Assembly (NCBI GenBank): GCA_947496555.1
Contig: CANMDH010000010.1
Span: forward strand, 1-64,000
DNA from: an uncultured Aquimarina sp.
Lineage (GTDB): Bacteria > Bacteroidota > Bacteroidia > Flavobacteriales > Flavobacteriaceae
Direction of reading: 5' to 3'
Length of the DNA stretch: 64,000 bases
Shown: positions 54,230 through 62,110 of the stretch, in pieces
Layout of the letters: the number at the start of each line of letters is the position of its first letter
Numbering within the stretch: position 1 is the first letter of the stretch
Program-made: the position numbers and the translations under genes
Notes under the pieces: generated by a model
Database searches by the model: none
Seen by the model: the letters and a program-made list of their open reading frames with translations, nothing else
What the model was told of the DNA's origin: nothing

Positions 54230-55627
54230 ATGAGTTATAAGTTAACCACACATCACAAACGAATACTGGCAGATACAATTACTCCCGTAAGTGTATATCT
54301 TAAAATTAGGGATCGTTTTCCTAATAGTTTATTATTAGAGAACAATGATTATCGGGGTAGTGAAAATAGCTTCTCTTACATATGCTGTAACCCTATTGCA
54401 ACCATAAAAATTGAAAACGAAACGATTCTTCAATCTTTTCCCGACAAAAGTATTATCGAAACAAAAATCACTAGTAACACCAATGTGCCAAAAATTATTG
54501 AAGAATTTGCACAACAATTCATAACCGCGAATAGTAATTTCAAATTTATAAACAATGGCTTGTTTGGTTATATAGGCTATGATGCCGTTCGTTATTTTGA
54601 AGATATAGATATCTCTAAAAAAGAAGATCAACTTGGCGTTCCTGATATACACTATACGGTCTATCAAAACATAATTGCAATTAGTAATTTTACCAATGAG
54701 GCCCATATTTTTGCACATTGCTATCAGTCAGAAAACAATATTGATGAAATAGCATCTCTACTTAAGGTTAAAAATTTTGCCTCCTATAACTTTGCCACAG
54801 TTGGTGATACCACCTCCAATCTTGATGACGAACAATACAAAGAACATGTAACTTTGGCAAAAAAGCACTGCCAGCGTGGAGATGTTTTTCAACTGGTACT
54901 ATCCAAGCGTTTTTCGCAAAAATTCAAAGGAGATGAATTTAATGTATATCGAGCACTACGTAGCATTAATCCATCTCCTTACTTATTTTATTTCGATTAT
55001 GGAGACTTCAAAATTTTTGGAAGCTCTCCCGAAGCACAATTAGTAGTAAAAGATGATATTGCCGAAATCCATCCTATTGCAGGAACCTTCAAACGTACGG
55101 GTAACGACGAGCACGATGCAGAATTAGCTAAAAAGCTATCTGTAGATGAAAAGGAAAATGCAGAACATGTAATGCTGGTAGATCTGGCCCGAAATGATTT
55201 AAGTCGTAACGGAAGCAATGTAACCGTAGAAACCTATCGTGAAATTCAGTTTTACTCTCATGTGATCCACCTGGTAAGTAAAGTAACCGGTAAAAAGCAT
55301 GCAGACACAACCACTATGCAAATGGTAGCAGATACTTTCCCTGCTGGCACATTAAGTGGTGCACCAAAACATATGGCCATGCAACTTATAGAAAAATACG
55401 AGACCGTAAATCGTGATTTTTATGGTGGTGCCATTGGTTTTATGGATTTCTCAGGAAATTTTAACCATGCCATTATGATCCGCACCTTTTTAAGTAAGAA
55501 TCACCAGCTACATTGGCAGGCCGGGGCTGGATTGGTAAACGAATCAAATGAAGAAAACGAATTACAAGAAGTATATAATAAACTAGGAGCATTAACAAAA
55601 GCACTAAAGCTAGCAGAAGAAATATAG
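54230..55627 (+). CDS. trpE: Anthranilate synthase component I
   Basis: TrpE converts chorismate and ammonia to anthranilate. The 465-residue protein has the N-terminal tryptophan-binding domain and the chorismate-binding domain (FQLVLSKRF, GSSPEAQLVV, IAGTFKRTGNDEHDAELAKKL, DTFPAGTLSGAPKHMAM). I start it at ATG 54230 because the frame further upstream runs through the attenuator terminator. The LLES motif linked to Trp feedback reads LLEN here, so feedback strength is uncertain. It is the first enzyme gene after the attenuator, 163 bases before trpG with a repeat in the gap. Confidence 0.95.
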   Translation: MSYKLTTHHKRILADTITPVSVYLKIRDRFPNSLLLENNDYRGSENSFSYICCNPIATIKIENETILQSFPDKSIIETKITSNTNVPKIIEEFAQQFITANSNFKFINNGLFGYIGYDAVRYFEDIDISKKEDQLGVPDIHYTVYQNIIAISNFTNEAHIFAHCYQSENNIDEIASLLKVKNFASYNFATVGDTTSNLDDEQYKEHVTLAKKHCQRGDVFQLVLSKRFSQKFKGDEFNVYRALRSINPSPYLFYFDYGDFKIFGSSPEAQLVVKDDIAEIHPIAGTFKRTGNDEHDAELAKKLSVDEKENAEHVMLVDLARNDLSRNGSNVTVETYREIQFYSHVIHLVSKVTGKKHADTTTMQMVADTFPAGTLSGAPKHMAMQLIEKYETVNRDFYGGAIGFMDFSGNFNHAIMIRTFLSKNHQLHWQAGAGLVNESNEENELQEVYNKLGALTKALKLAEEI

Positions 55628-55702
55628 TGTTTGGGGTGTTACCCCGAGTACTCGGGGTCGGGCTATCCGCGCTACACGGTAGCTTGCTTCTATCCCTAAC
55701 AC
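55628..55702. repeat. Intergenic palindromic repeat after trpE
   Basis: The element begins directly after the trpE stop with GTGTTTGGG and ends with the near-complement CCCTAACAC. Inside is the perfect 18-bp palindrome ACCCCGAGTACTCGGGGT (55641-55658). It shares TCGGGCTATCC with the reverse strand of the repeat at 63595-63694, so both are copies of one dispersed family. Confidence 0.7.
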
Positions 55703-55789
55703 AGAAAAAGTAACAAAGTAGCAAAGCATCAAAGTAAAATAACAAACTCAGAAACTTTGGAACTCTGAGACTTTGAAACTAAAAAAATT

Positions 55790-56362
55790 ATGGGTAAAAA
55801 AATATTAGTAATAGACAACTATGACTCATTCGTATATAACCTGGTACACTATCTCGAAGATTTGGGGTGTGAGGTCACCGTAAAACGTAATGATCAACTA
55901 CGATTAGAAGAGATTGAACCTTTCCAAAAAATCCTGCTTTCACCAGGTCCAGGAATACCAGATGAGGCCGGACTTTTAAAGGAAATCATAGAATCCTATG
56001 CCGATTCCAAAAGTATTTTTGGAGTTTGCCTGGGCCAACAAGCCATCGGAGAGGTTTTTGGCGGTAGCCTGATCAACCTAGACGAGGTATATCACGGTGT
56101 GGCTACCAATATAACACTATCTGCAGAAGATGAGCCCCTTTTTGAAGGATTAGACAAAAATTTTGATGTAGGAAGATATCACTCTTGGGTAGTAGCCGAG
56201 AAAGATTTGCCAGAATGTCTAGAAGTAACCTCTTATGATGAAAACGGTCAAATAATGTCCCTGCGACATAAAGAGTTAGATGTTCGCGGAGTACAATTTC
56301 ACCCAGAATCGGTTTTGACGCCAAACGGAAAAAAAATGTTAGAAAATTGGGTTAATAATTAA
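55790..56362 (+). CDS. trpG: Anthranilate synthase component II (glutamine amidotransferase)
   Basis: The 190-residue class I amidotransferase supplies ammonia to TrpE. The catalytic triad is visible: Cys80 in GVCLGQQAIGE, with His171 and Glu173 in VQFHPESVL. The oxyanion block SPGPGIPDEAG is intact. There is no fusion to TrpD. It lies in the trp operon and is separated from trpD by a 91-base gap that ends in a GC-rich repeat. Confidence 0.96.
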   Translation: MGKKILVIDNYDSFVYNLVHYLEDLGCEVTVKRNDQLRLEEIEPFQKILLSPGPGIPDEAGLLKEIIESYADSKSIFGVCLGQQAIGEVFGGSLINLDEVYHGVATNITLSAEDEPLFEGLDKNFDVGRYHSWVVAEKDLPECLEVTSYDENGQIMSLRHKELDVRGVQFHPESVLTPNGKKMLENWVNN

Positions 56363-56410
56363 CACCAAAACATAAAATGATAAATATTAATTTAAATAAT
56401 AACCCGTTTA

Positions 56411-56452
56411 AACCCCCTCTCCACTTTGGTGAGAGGGTTGGGGTGAGGGGCC
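56411..56452. repeat. GC-rich palindromic repeat upstream of trpD
   Basis: CCCTCTC (56415-56421) and GAGAGGG (56431-56437) form a hairpin flanked by CC- and GG-rich arms. It ends one base before the trpD start codon, so the translation-initiation region of trpD is made of repeat sequence. Confidence 0.65.
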
Positions 56453-56453
56453 T

Positions 56454-57449
56454 ATGAAAAACTTACTCAACCGATTAATTAATCACGAAACCATCTCTAA
56501 AGAAGAAGCCAAAAATGTTTTGGTCAATATATCCAAAGGAGAATATAACCAAAGTCAGATAGCTTCTTTCCTTACCGTATATATGATGCGAAGCATCACT
56601 ATCGAAGAGTTAGAAGGTTTTAGAGATGCATTACTAGAGCTTTGTGTAGCTGTAGATCTTAGCGAATATAACCCCATTGATCTTTGTGGTACAGGTGGAG
56701 ACGGAAAAGACACCTTCAATATTTCTACACTTTCGTCTTTCGTTTCAGCCGGTGCCGGTATCAAGGTTACCAAACATGGTAACTACGGAGTCTCTTCAAA
56801 ATGCGGTAGCTCCAATGTGATGGAACATCTTGGGATCAAATTTAGTAATGATAAAGATTTTTTGAAACGAAGTATAGATGAAGCGGGAATTTGTGTATTA
56901 CATGCTCCCCTATTTCATCCTGCAATGAAAAATGTGGCTCCGATTCGACGTGAATTGGGTGTAAAAACCTTCTTTAACATGTTGGGACCCATGGTAAACC
57001 CTGCTTTTCCAAAAAACCAGATCGTTGGGGTTTTTAACCTTGAATTGGCAAGGATGTATGGATACTTATACCAAAATACCGATAAAAATTTCACTATTAT
57101 TCATGCATTAGATGGCTATGACGAAATTTCACTAACCGGCAATACCAAAACGATTTCTAATAATACCGAAGGGATGTTAACTCCTGAAGATTTTGGAGTT
57201 CAAGCTCTAAAACAGGAAGAAATAGCAGGTGGAGACTCTATTTCGGCATCTGCAAATATTTTTATGGATATACTTAGTGGAAAAGGAACCGAAGCACAAA
57301 ACAATGTGGTATGCGCCAATGCGGGGATGGCAATTGCAACTGTTGAAGGGCTTCAACCAAAAGAAGGGTTTGAAAAAGCAAAGGAGTCTTTAGTCTCTGG
57401 CAAAGGATTAATAGCGCTAAAGAAAGTACAAGAACTTAGCGCTCTGTAA
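56454..57449 (+). CDS. trpD: Anthranilate phosphoribosyltransferase
   Basis: The 331-residue enzyme transfers phosphoribose from PRPP to anthranilate. The PRPP-binding loop CGTGGDGKDTFNIST, KHGNYGVSSKCGSSNVMEHLG and PIRRELGVKTFFNMLGPMVNP are all present and the length is normal. It is followed 14 bases later by a small unidentified gene and then trpC. Confidence 0.97.
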   Translation: MKNLLNRLINHETISKEEAKNVLVNISKGEYNQSQIASFLTVYMMRSITIEELEGFRDALLELCVAVDLSEYNPIDLCGTGGDGKDTFNISTLSSFVSAGAGIKVTKHGNYGVSSKCGSSNVMEHLGIKFSNDKDFLKRSIDEAGICVLHAPLFHPAMKNVAPIRRELGVKTFFNMLGPMVNPAFPKNQIVGVFNLELARMYGYLYQNTDKNFTIIHALDGYDEISLTGNTKTISNNTEGMLTPEDFGVQALKQEEIAGGDSISASANIFMDILSGKGTEAQNNVVCANAGMAIATVEGLQPKEGFEKAKESLVSGKGLIALKKVQELSAL

Positions 57450-57463
57450 TTTGTATTAACGCT

Positions 57464-57952
57464 ATGGAAGAATATCAAATAATAAAAAAATATTATGGTA
57501 CCCAAACCAATAACCGAAGTGGAGTGAAACTAATTAATCATATTGATGAAGGTTTGCTGATTCTTGATAAAATTGAAGCTAGTAATATTGCCAAAAGAGC
57601 ATATTGCCTGCATCCTATCGTACAAAGTGATGAATCGCTTTTCGAAAATTATAATTTTGATTTTACAAAAGTAGATTCGAAAGTATTAATCGCAACAATT
57701 GAATATCGATCTGTTGCCAATGAGTATCTTTCTAATAAAAAGATAGATAGCAGTAGTGAGATTCGATTATCTCCATTAAAAGATGTAAACGATATGCTCA
57801 TAGCAGATAAAATACAAAACCGTAAAGATTTTGAAGCATACCATAAACAAACACACCCCAGAAGTGTCGAATTAGATCAATATTTTAAGAATTGGTTACA
57901 AAAATTAGAGGTATCCGAATCTTTTTATCAAGACACCGTAGCCATATTATAA
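57464..57952 (+). CDS. Conserved-looking small protein of unknown function inside the trp operon
   Basis: The 162-residue soluble protein has no signal peptide. I do not recognise the family. The N-terminal block NNRSGVKLINHIDEGLLIL, with AKRAYCLHPIVQSDESL next, loosely recalls HD-domain proteins such as the RelA/SpoT hydrolase fold, but the full HD motif set is not evident. It is spaced 14 bases after trpD and 11 bases before trpC, so it is co-transcribed with tryptophan biosynthesis genes. The codon use and composition look like the neighbours, so it does not look like a recent insertion. Confidence 0.8.
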   Translation: MEEYQIIKKYYGTQTNNRSGVKLINHIDEGLLILDKIEASNIAKRAYCLHPIVQSDESLFENYNFDFTKVDSKVLIATIEYRSVANEYLSNKKIDSSSEIRLSPLKDVNDMLIADKIQNRKDFEAYHKQTHPRSVELDQYFKNWLQKLEVSESFYQDTVAIL

Positions 57953-57963
57953 AAGAATTATTA

Positions 57964-58749
57964 ATGAATATACTCGACAAAATAGTAGCCGATAAGTATA
58001 AAGAAGTCGAACTTAAGAAAAGATTGATTCCGGTCAAACAATTAGAATCTTCTGTACTGTTTGATCGTAAAACCAACTCTTTGGCCAATGCTTTACGAAA
58101 TAGCAATACAGGAATTATTGCCGAACACAAACGTAGATCTCCTTCCAAAGCAGTGATCAACCAAAAAGTAAGTGTGCAGGATGTGGCGCAGGGATATCAA
58201 ACAGCAGGAGTAAGTGGGATGTCTGTGTTAACCGATGGGAAATATTTTGGTGGATCACTGGATGATCTCTTATTAGCCAGGTCATCGGTGCAACTGCCTT
58301 TACTTCGTAAAGAATTTATTATTGACGAATACCAGTTATTAGAGGCAAAAGCCCATGGTGCCGATGTTATCCTTCTAATTGCAGCGGTTTTGGATAGAAA
58401 TCAAATCAAATCCTTATCCGAATTTGCTAAGAGCTTATCGCTTGATGTTCTATTAGAAGTACATAATCAAGAAGAATTAGAAAAATCGATGATGCCATCT
58501 TTGGATATGTTAGGTGTAAATAATCGAAATCTTAAGACTTTTGAAGTAAGTACGGATATAAGTAAATCCTTAAGCTCTCAAATACCAGATGACTTCGTAA
58601 AAGTATCAGAAAGTGGGATAAGTAGTATTGAAGCAATCAAGGATTTAAAACAATATGGATATAAAGGTTTCCTTATTGGCGAAAATTTTATGAAAACTGA
58701 CAATCCGGGAGCAAGCGCTGTAGAATTTATAAAAAACCTAAATCTTTAA
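57964..58749 (+). CDS. trpC: Indole-3-glycerol-phosphate synthase
   Basis: The 261-residue TIM-barrel enzyme closes the indole ring. Its blocks include EHKRRSPSKAVI, RKEFIIDEYQLLEAKAHGADVILLIAA, LDMLGVNNRNLKTF and KVSESGI. I start it at ATG 57964, giving the standard N-terminus MNILDKIVADKYKEVELKK; a frame-open extension of 24 residues overlaps the previous gene and is not credible. It is a monofunctional TrpC, with TrpF encoded separately downstream. Confidence 0.96.
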   Translation: MNILDKIVADKYKEVELKKRLIPVKQLESSVLFDRKTNSLANALRNSNTGIIAEHKRRSPSKAVINQKVSVQDVAQGYQTAGVSGMSVLTDGKYFGGSLDDLLLARSSVQLPLLRKEFIIDEYQLLEAKAHGADVILLIAAVLDRNQIKSLSEFAKSLSLDVLLEVHNQEELEKSMMPSLDMLGVNNRNLKTFEVSTDISKSLSSQIPDDFVKVSESGISSIEAIKDLKQYGYKGFLIGENFMKTDNPGASAVEFIKNLNL

Positions 58750-58750
58750 T

Positions 58751-58786
58751 TTGTCATTCCGGCGTAGGCCGGAATCCAAAGTATTG
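58751..58786 (+). repeat. REP-like palindrome A (between trpC and trpF)
   Basis: ATTCCGGC and GCCGGAAT (58756-58775) enclose a GTAG loop. The flanks TTGTC and CCAAAGTAT are shared with copy B after trpF. This family is designated here by the core ATTCC(G/A)GC-GTAG-GC(C/T)GGAAT. Confidence 0.85.
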
Positions 58787-58820
58787 AACAATGAATGAAT
58801 TAAAAAATAAATAGACTGCA

Positions 58821-59495
58821 ATGAAACTGAAGGTCTGCGGAATGAAATATCAAGAAAACATGGAAGCTATAGCTAGTCTACGACCAGATTATCTTGGCTT
58901 TATTTTCTATGATAAATCACCCAGGAATTTTGAAGGAGAAATTCCAAAATTATCTTCAGAAATTAAGAAAACTGGTGTTTTTGTGGATGCTTCCATAGAT
59001 TTTATTATTGAAAAGGTTAAAAAATACGACTTCAAAGCTGTTCAGCTACATGGAAACGAATCTGCAGAATATTGCCAGAATATAAAGTTACAATTAGTTC
59101 ACACTGAGCCTGTCGAGTGGAACACTGAGCCTGTCGAGTGGAACACTGAGCCTGTCGAAGTGTGGAAAGTATTCTCAATCAAAGATGAATTCGACTTTGC
59201 TCTATTAAAACCTTACGAAGGTGTAGTAGACTATTTCTTGTTTGACACCAAAGGCAAAGAAAAAGGAGGAAACGGATATACTTTTGATTGGAAAGTTCTG
59301 GAAAACTACCCTTCCTCTACTCCATTCATTTTGAGTGGCGGAATCGGACTAGAAGAAATTGATAAAATAAAATCAATCTTAAATACAAAACTGCCTATTC
59401 ATGGTATCGATGTAAACAGTAAATTCGAGATCAAACCAGGATTAAAAAGTATTGAAGAATTAGAAGAATTTATAAAACTTGTCATTCCGGCGTAG
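58821..59495 (+). CDS. trpF: Phosphoribosylanthranilate isomerase with in-frame repeat insertion
   Basis: The 224-residue TIM-barrel enzyme has the KVCGMKYQENM start, GVFVDASIDFIIEKV, AVQLHGNES, FLFDTKGKEKGGNGYTFDW and ILSGGIG phosphate loop. Between the fifth and sixth strand region (about residues 94-115) it carries a repeat-encoded segment with three copies of a TEPVE unit, absent from ordinary TrpF. The stop codon TAG (59493-59495) lies in the loop of REP element B, so the last residues LVIPA are also repeat-encoded. All catalytic blocks remain, so function is probably kept. Confidence 0.93.
   Translation: MKLKVCGMKYQENMEAIASLRPDYLGFIFYDKSPRNFEGEIPKLSSEIKKTGVFVDASIDFIIEKVKKYDFKAVQLHGNESAEYCQNIKLQLVHTEPVEWNTEPVEWNTEPVEVWKVFSIKDEFDFALLKPYEGVVDYFLFDTKGKEKGGNGYTFDWKVLENYPSSTPFILSGGIGLEEIDKIKSILNTKLPIHGIDVNSKFEIKPGLKSIEELEEFIKLVIPA
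59101..59165 (+). repeat. Three tandem 21-bp repeats inside trpF
   Basis: The unit ACACTGAGCCTGTCGAGTGG plus one base occurs at 59101, 59122 and 59143, the last copy ending in GTCGAAGTG. Each unit is 7 codons, so the frame is kept. CACT and AGTG frame a CTGAGCCTGTCGA core also seen as CTGAGCTTGTCGA near 63631, a dispersed repeat that entered a coding sequence. Confidence 0.9.
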
Positions 59496-59579
59496 GCCGG
59501 AATCCAAAGTATCGTTAAGAAGTTTAAAAAATATAAGAAACAAAAACGAATGGATCCCAGTCTACACTGGGATGACACA
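59478..59579. repeat. REP-like inverted pair B and C (end of trpF to trpB)
   Basis: Copy B (core 59484-59503) points forward and contains the trpF stop. Copy C (core 59554-59573, ATCCCAGT-CTAC-ACTGGGAT) points backward. Together they form an inverted pair of about 100 bases before trpB, resembling the paired REP units of other bacteria. Confidence 0.85.
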
Positions 59580-59606
59580 AAATAAAGTGAATAAAAAAAT
59601 TAAATT

Positions 59607-60788
59607 ATGAGTTATCAGGTAAATGAGAAAGGATATTACGGTGATTTTGGAGGAGCCTACATCCCCGAAATGTTGTATCCCAATGTAGAAGAGTTGCGTA
59701 CTACGTATCTTAAAATAATGAATGAACCTTCTTTTAAGGAAGAATTTAATCAATTACTTAGGGATTATGTAGGGCGTCCATCTCCACTGTATTTTGCTAA
59801 ACGACTTTCAGAAAAGCATAATACCAAAGTATACTTAAAACGTGAAGACCTCAACCATACAGGTGCTCATAAAGTAAACAATACTATTGGGCAAATTCTG
59901 GTTGCCAAGCGCCTGGGTAAAAATAGAATCATCGCTGAAACCGGAGCTGGTCAACATGGTGTTGCTACCGCTACGGTTTGTGCTTTGATGGGAATACAAT
60001 GTGTGGTTTATATGGGTGAAATTGATATTAAACGTCAAGCTCCTAATGTCGCCCGTATGAAAATGCTAGGAGCCGAAGTACGACCGGCCAAATCTGGCAG
60101 TAAAACTCTTAAAGATGCTACCAACGAAGCGATTCGAGATTGGATAAACAATCCAGTCGATACACACTATATTATTGGATCGGCTATAGGACCTCACCCC
60201 TATCCTGATATGGTTACCAGGTTTCAATCAATCATCTCTGAAGAGATCAAATGGCAGCTTAAAGAAAAAGAAGGAAGAGAAAACCCAGATTATGTGGTGG
60301 CTTGTATTGGAGGAGGTAGTAATGCTGCAGGGACCTATTATCATTTCCTGGATGAACCCGATGTAGGCATAATTGCCGTTGAAGCAGCGGGAAAAGGAGT
60401 TCATAGCGGTGAGAGTGCGGCTACCTCGCAGTTGGGTAAAGAAGGCATCATCCATGGATGTAAAACCTTACTGATGCAAACGCCAGATGGACAAATAACA
60501 GAGCCATATTCCATTTCAGCCGGATTGGATTATCCTGGTGTTGGTCCCTTACATTCGCATCTTTATAAGTCTGGCCGTGGAGAATTCTTTTCGGTTACCG
60601 ATGATGATGCGATGACTGCCGGATTAGAATTATCGCAATTAGAAGGTATTATTCCTGCTATAGAAACATCACATGCATTGGCAATTTTTAATGATAAAAA
60701 ATTCAAACCAGATGACGTAATTGTGATCAGCCTTTCCGGACGTGGAGACAAAGATTTGAATACTTATATTGATTATTTTAAATTATAA
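59607..60788 (+). CDS. trpB: Tryptophan synthase beta chain
   Basis: The 393-residue PLP enzyme joins indole and serine. The PLP lysine lies in LNHTGAHKVNN, followed by AETGAGQHGVATA, the phosphate-binding loop GGGSNAAG and HSGESAATSQLGKEG. The length is standard for TrpB1. It is separated from trpA by 554 bases that hold imperfect repeats and a GIY-YIG gene flanked by REP-like elements, whereas trpB and trpA are usually adjacent. Confidence 0.98.
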   Translation: MSYQVNEKGYYGDFGGAYIPEMLYPNVEELRTTYLKIMNEPSFKEEFNQLLRDYVGRPSPLYFAKRLSEKHNTKVYLKREDLNHTGAHKVNNTIGQILVAKRLGKNRIIAETGAGQHGVATATVCALMGIQCVVYMGEIDIKRQAPNVARMKMLGAEVRPAKSGSKTLKDATNEAIRDWINNPVDTHYIIGSAIGPHPYPDMVTRFQSIISEEIKWQLKEKEGRENPDYVVACIGGGSNAAGTYYHFLDEPDVGIIAVEAAGKGVHSGESAATSQLGKEGIIHGCKTLLMQTPDGQITEPYSISAGLDYPGVGPLHSHLYKSGRGEFFSVTDDDAMTAGLELSQLEGIIPAIETSHALAIFNDKKFKPDDVIVISLSGRGDKDLNTYIDYFKL

Positions 60789-60792
60789 AATT

Positions 60793-60867
60793 AGTAGTAA
60801 GTACAAAGTACTTAGTATTGAGATATTTTTTTGATACTAATTACTGACTACTAACTACTCTGTACTA
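60793..60867. repeat. AGTACT-rich imperfect repeat after trpB
   Basis: This 75-base stretch is built of AGTA/TACT words (for example AGTACAAAGTACTTAGTATT and its partial complement GATACTAATTACTGACTAC). It can fold on itself around a T-run at 60837. It looks like a repeat insertion rather than coding sequence; I see no ORF. Confidence 0.45.
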
Positions 60868-60913
60868 ATAAAGAAATCAACAGAATAAACGAGAAAGTAT
60901 TAAAACCGTAGTA

Positions 60914-60940
60914 GCTGTCATTCCAGCGTAGGCTGGAATC
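60914..60940 (+). repeat. REP-like palindrome D
   Basis: Core ATTCCAGC-GTAG-GCTGGAAT (60920-60939), preceded by CTGTC. Same orientation as A, B and H; it lies just before the GIY-YIG start codon and may contribute its 5' untranslated region. Confidence 0.85.
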
Positions 60941-60954
60941 TATTATAGAACTAA

Positions 60955-61257
60955 ATGTTAAAGCCAAAACATCAATATGCTGTATATATTCTTACAAATA
61001 AAAGGAATGGCACACTTTATATTGGTATGACAGGAAATTTGGAAAGGAGAATTTTTGAACATAAAAACAAAATAATCGATGGTTTTACAAAAAAATATGG
61101 GCTAGATAAATTAGTGTACTTTGAGATCCATCAATATGTTAATGATGCTATAATCAGAGAAAAGAGGTTAAAAAGCTGGAAAAGACAATGGAAAATTAAT
61201 TTAATTGAAAAAGATAATCCGAATTGGAATGATTTAGCTTCTGATTGGTATGACTAA
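60955..61257 (+). CDS. Single-domain GIY-YIG nuclease-like protein
   Basis: The 100-residue protein is a stand-alone GIY-YIG domain: YAVYILTNKRNGTLYIGMTGNLERRIFEHK gives the GVY-YIG pair in the form VYI and YIGMT. The conserved Arg follows in LERRIFEHK, and a central Glu is in YFEIHQYVNDAIIREKRLKSWKRQWKINLIE. It resembles the short YhbQ/URI-type proteins that are multicopy in Bacteroidota. Only the core nuclease is present; no DNA-binding domain is visible. It sits inside the trp operon, framed by inverted REP-like elements, and may act on those sequences. That link is inferred from position only. Confidence 0.9.
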   Translation: MLKPKHQYAVYILTNKRNGTLYIGMTGNLERRIFEHKNKIIDGFTKKYGLDKLVYFEIHQYVNDAIIREKRLKSWKRQWKINLIEKDNPNWNDLASDWYD

Positions 61258-61259
61258 AA

Positions 61260-61286
61260 TGGATCCCAGCCTACGCTGGGATGACA
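61260..61286 (-). repeat. REP-like palindrome E
   Basis: Core ATCCCAGC-CTAC-GCTGGGAT (61263-61282) followed by GACA, the reverse orientation of D. It begins right after the GIY-YIG stop codon. Confidence 0.85.
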
Positions 61287-61311
61287 AACAAAAAAAACAA
61301 TAAATAAAAAG

Positions 61312-61331
61312 ATTTCCGCCTTCGCGGAAAT
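61312..61331 (-). repeat. REP-like palindrome F (divergent)
   Basis: ATTTCCGC-CTTC-GCGGAAAT keeps the 8-bp stem, 4-base loop form and the trailing TGA(T) of the family but has changed stem bases. It ends 11 bases before the trpA start codon. Confidence 0.7.
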
Positions 61332-61342
61332 GATAAATACAG

Positions 61343-62107
61343 ATGAAAAACAGAATAAACCAAAAATTAGCAGAAGACAAAAAATTGCTATCTATATATT
61401 TCACCGCAGGGTATCCATCACTACATGATACTAAAAAAGTGATTCAGGATTTAGAAAAAAGTGGTGTCGATATGATCGAAATTGGGTTACCTTTTAGTGA
61501 TCCCCTGGCTGATGGCCCCACTATACAAGAAAGTTCGACCGCTGCCCTTAAAAACGGAATGACTACCAAGCTTCTTTTTGAGCAATTAAAAGACATCAGG
61601 CAATCGGTAGAAATTCCATTAATTATCATGGGCTATTTTAATCCAATGATGCAGTACGGAGTCGAAGCCTTTTGTGCAAAATGCAAGGAAATCGGTATCG
61701 ACGGATTAATTATTCCCGATCTACCCGTTGCAGAATATCATGAGCATTATCAAGAGACATTTGAGAAATATGGGTTGATCAATGTGTTTTTAATTACTCC
61801 GCAAACCTCTGATGAGCGCATTCGATTTATTGATGATGTGTCTAATGGATTTATCTATATGGTTAGTTCTGCCAGTACTACAGGGACTAAAAATACATTT
61901 GGAGATGAACAACAACAATATTTTGACCGTATAGAAGCTTTAGAGCTTAAAAATCCACAGATTGTAGGCTTTGGTATTAGCAACAACGAAACATTTACCC
62001 AGGCAACCAAAACCGCTAAAGGTGCCATTATAGGTTCCGCTTTTATCAAACACTTAACTCATAACGGAATCGATACTATTGGTGCTTTTGTAAGAGGAAT
62101 AAGATAA
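61343..62107 (+). CDS. trpA: Tryptophan synthase alpha chain
   Basis: The 254-residue TIM-barrel enzyme releases indole from indole-3-glycerol phosphate. Catalytic Glu and Asp are in MIEIGLPFSDPLADGPTIQ, with GYFNPMMQYG, GLIIPDLPVAEY and FGISNNETF. The length is normal. It is the last gene of the operon and is followed by two REP-like copies. Confidence 0.97.
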   Translation: MKNRINQKLAEDKKLLSIYFTAGYPSLHDTKKVIQDLEKSGVDMIEIGLPFSDPLADGPTIQESSTAALKNGMTTKLLFEQLKDIRQSVEIPLIIMGYFNPMMQYGVEAFCAKCKEIGIDGLIIPDLPVAEYHEHYQETFEKYGLINVFLITPQTSDERIRFIDDVSNGFIYMVSSASTTGTKNTFGDEQQQYFDRIEALELKNPQIVGFGISNNETFTQATKTAKGAIIGSAFIKHLTHNGIDTIGAFVRGIR

Positions 62108-62110
62108 AAA

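Larger units (their letters stand above)
60914..61286 (+). mobile_element. Candidate REP-GIY-YIG-REP unit inserted between trpB and trpA
   Basis: A forward REP copy D and a reverse copy E, imperfect inverted repeats of each other, bracket a single 303-base gene. D ends 15 bases before the ATG and E begins 3 bases after the stop. The unit interrupts the usual trpB-trpA adjacency. The layout resembles RAYT-REP systems but with a nuclease gene in place of the transposase. No target-site duplication is evident by eye. Confidence 0.55.

Noticed and set aside
57785-57798. ATGTAAACGATATG, partly matching the LacI operator
   Set aside because: It is not palindromic, lacks the right half-site and lies inside a coding sequence of the trp operon.
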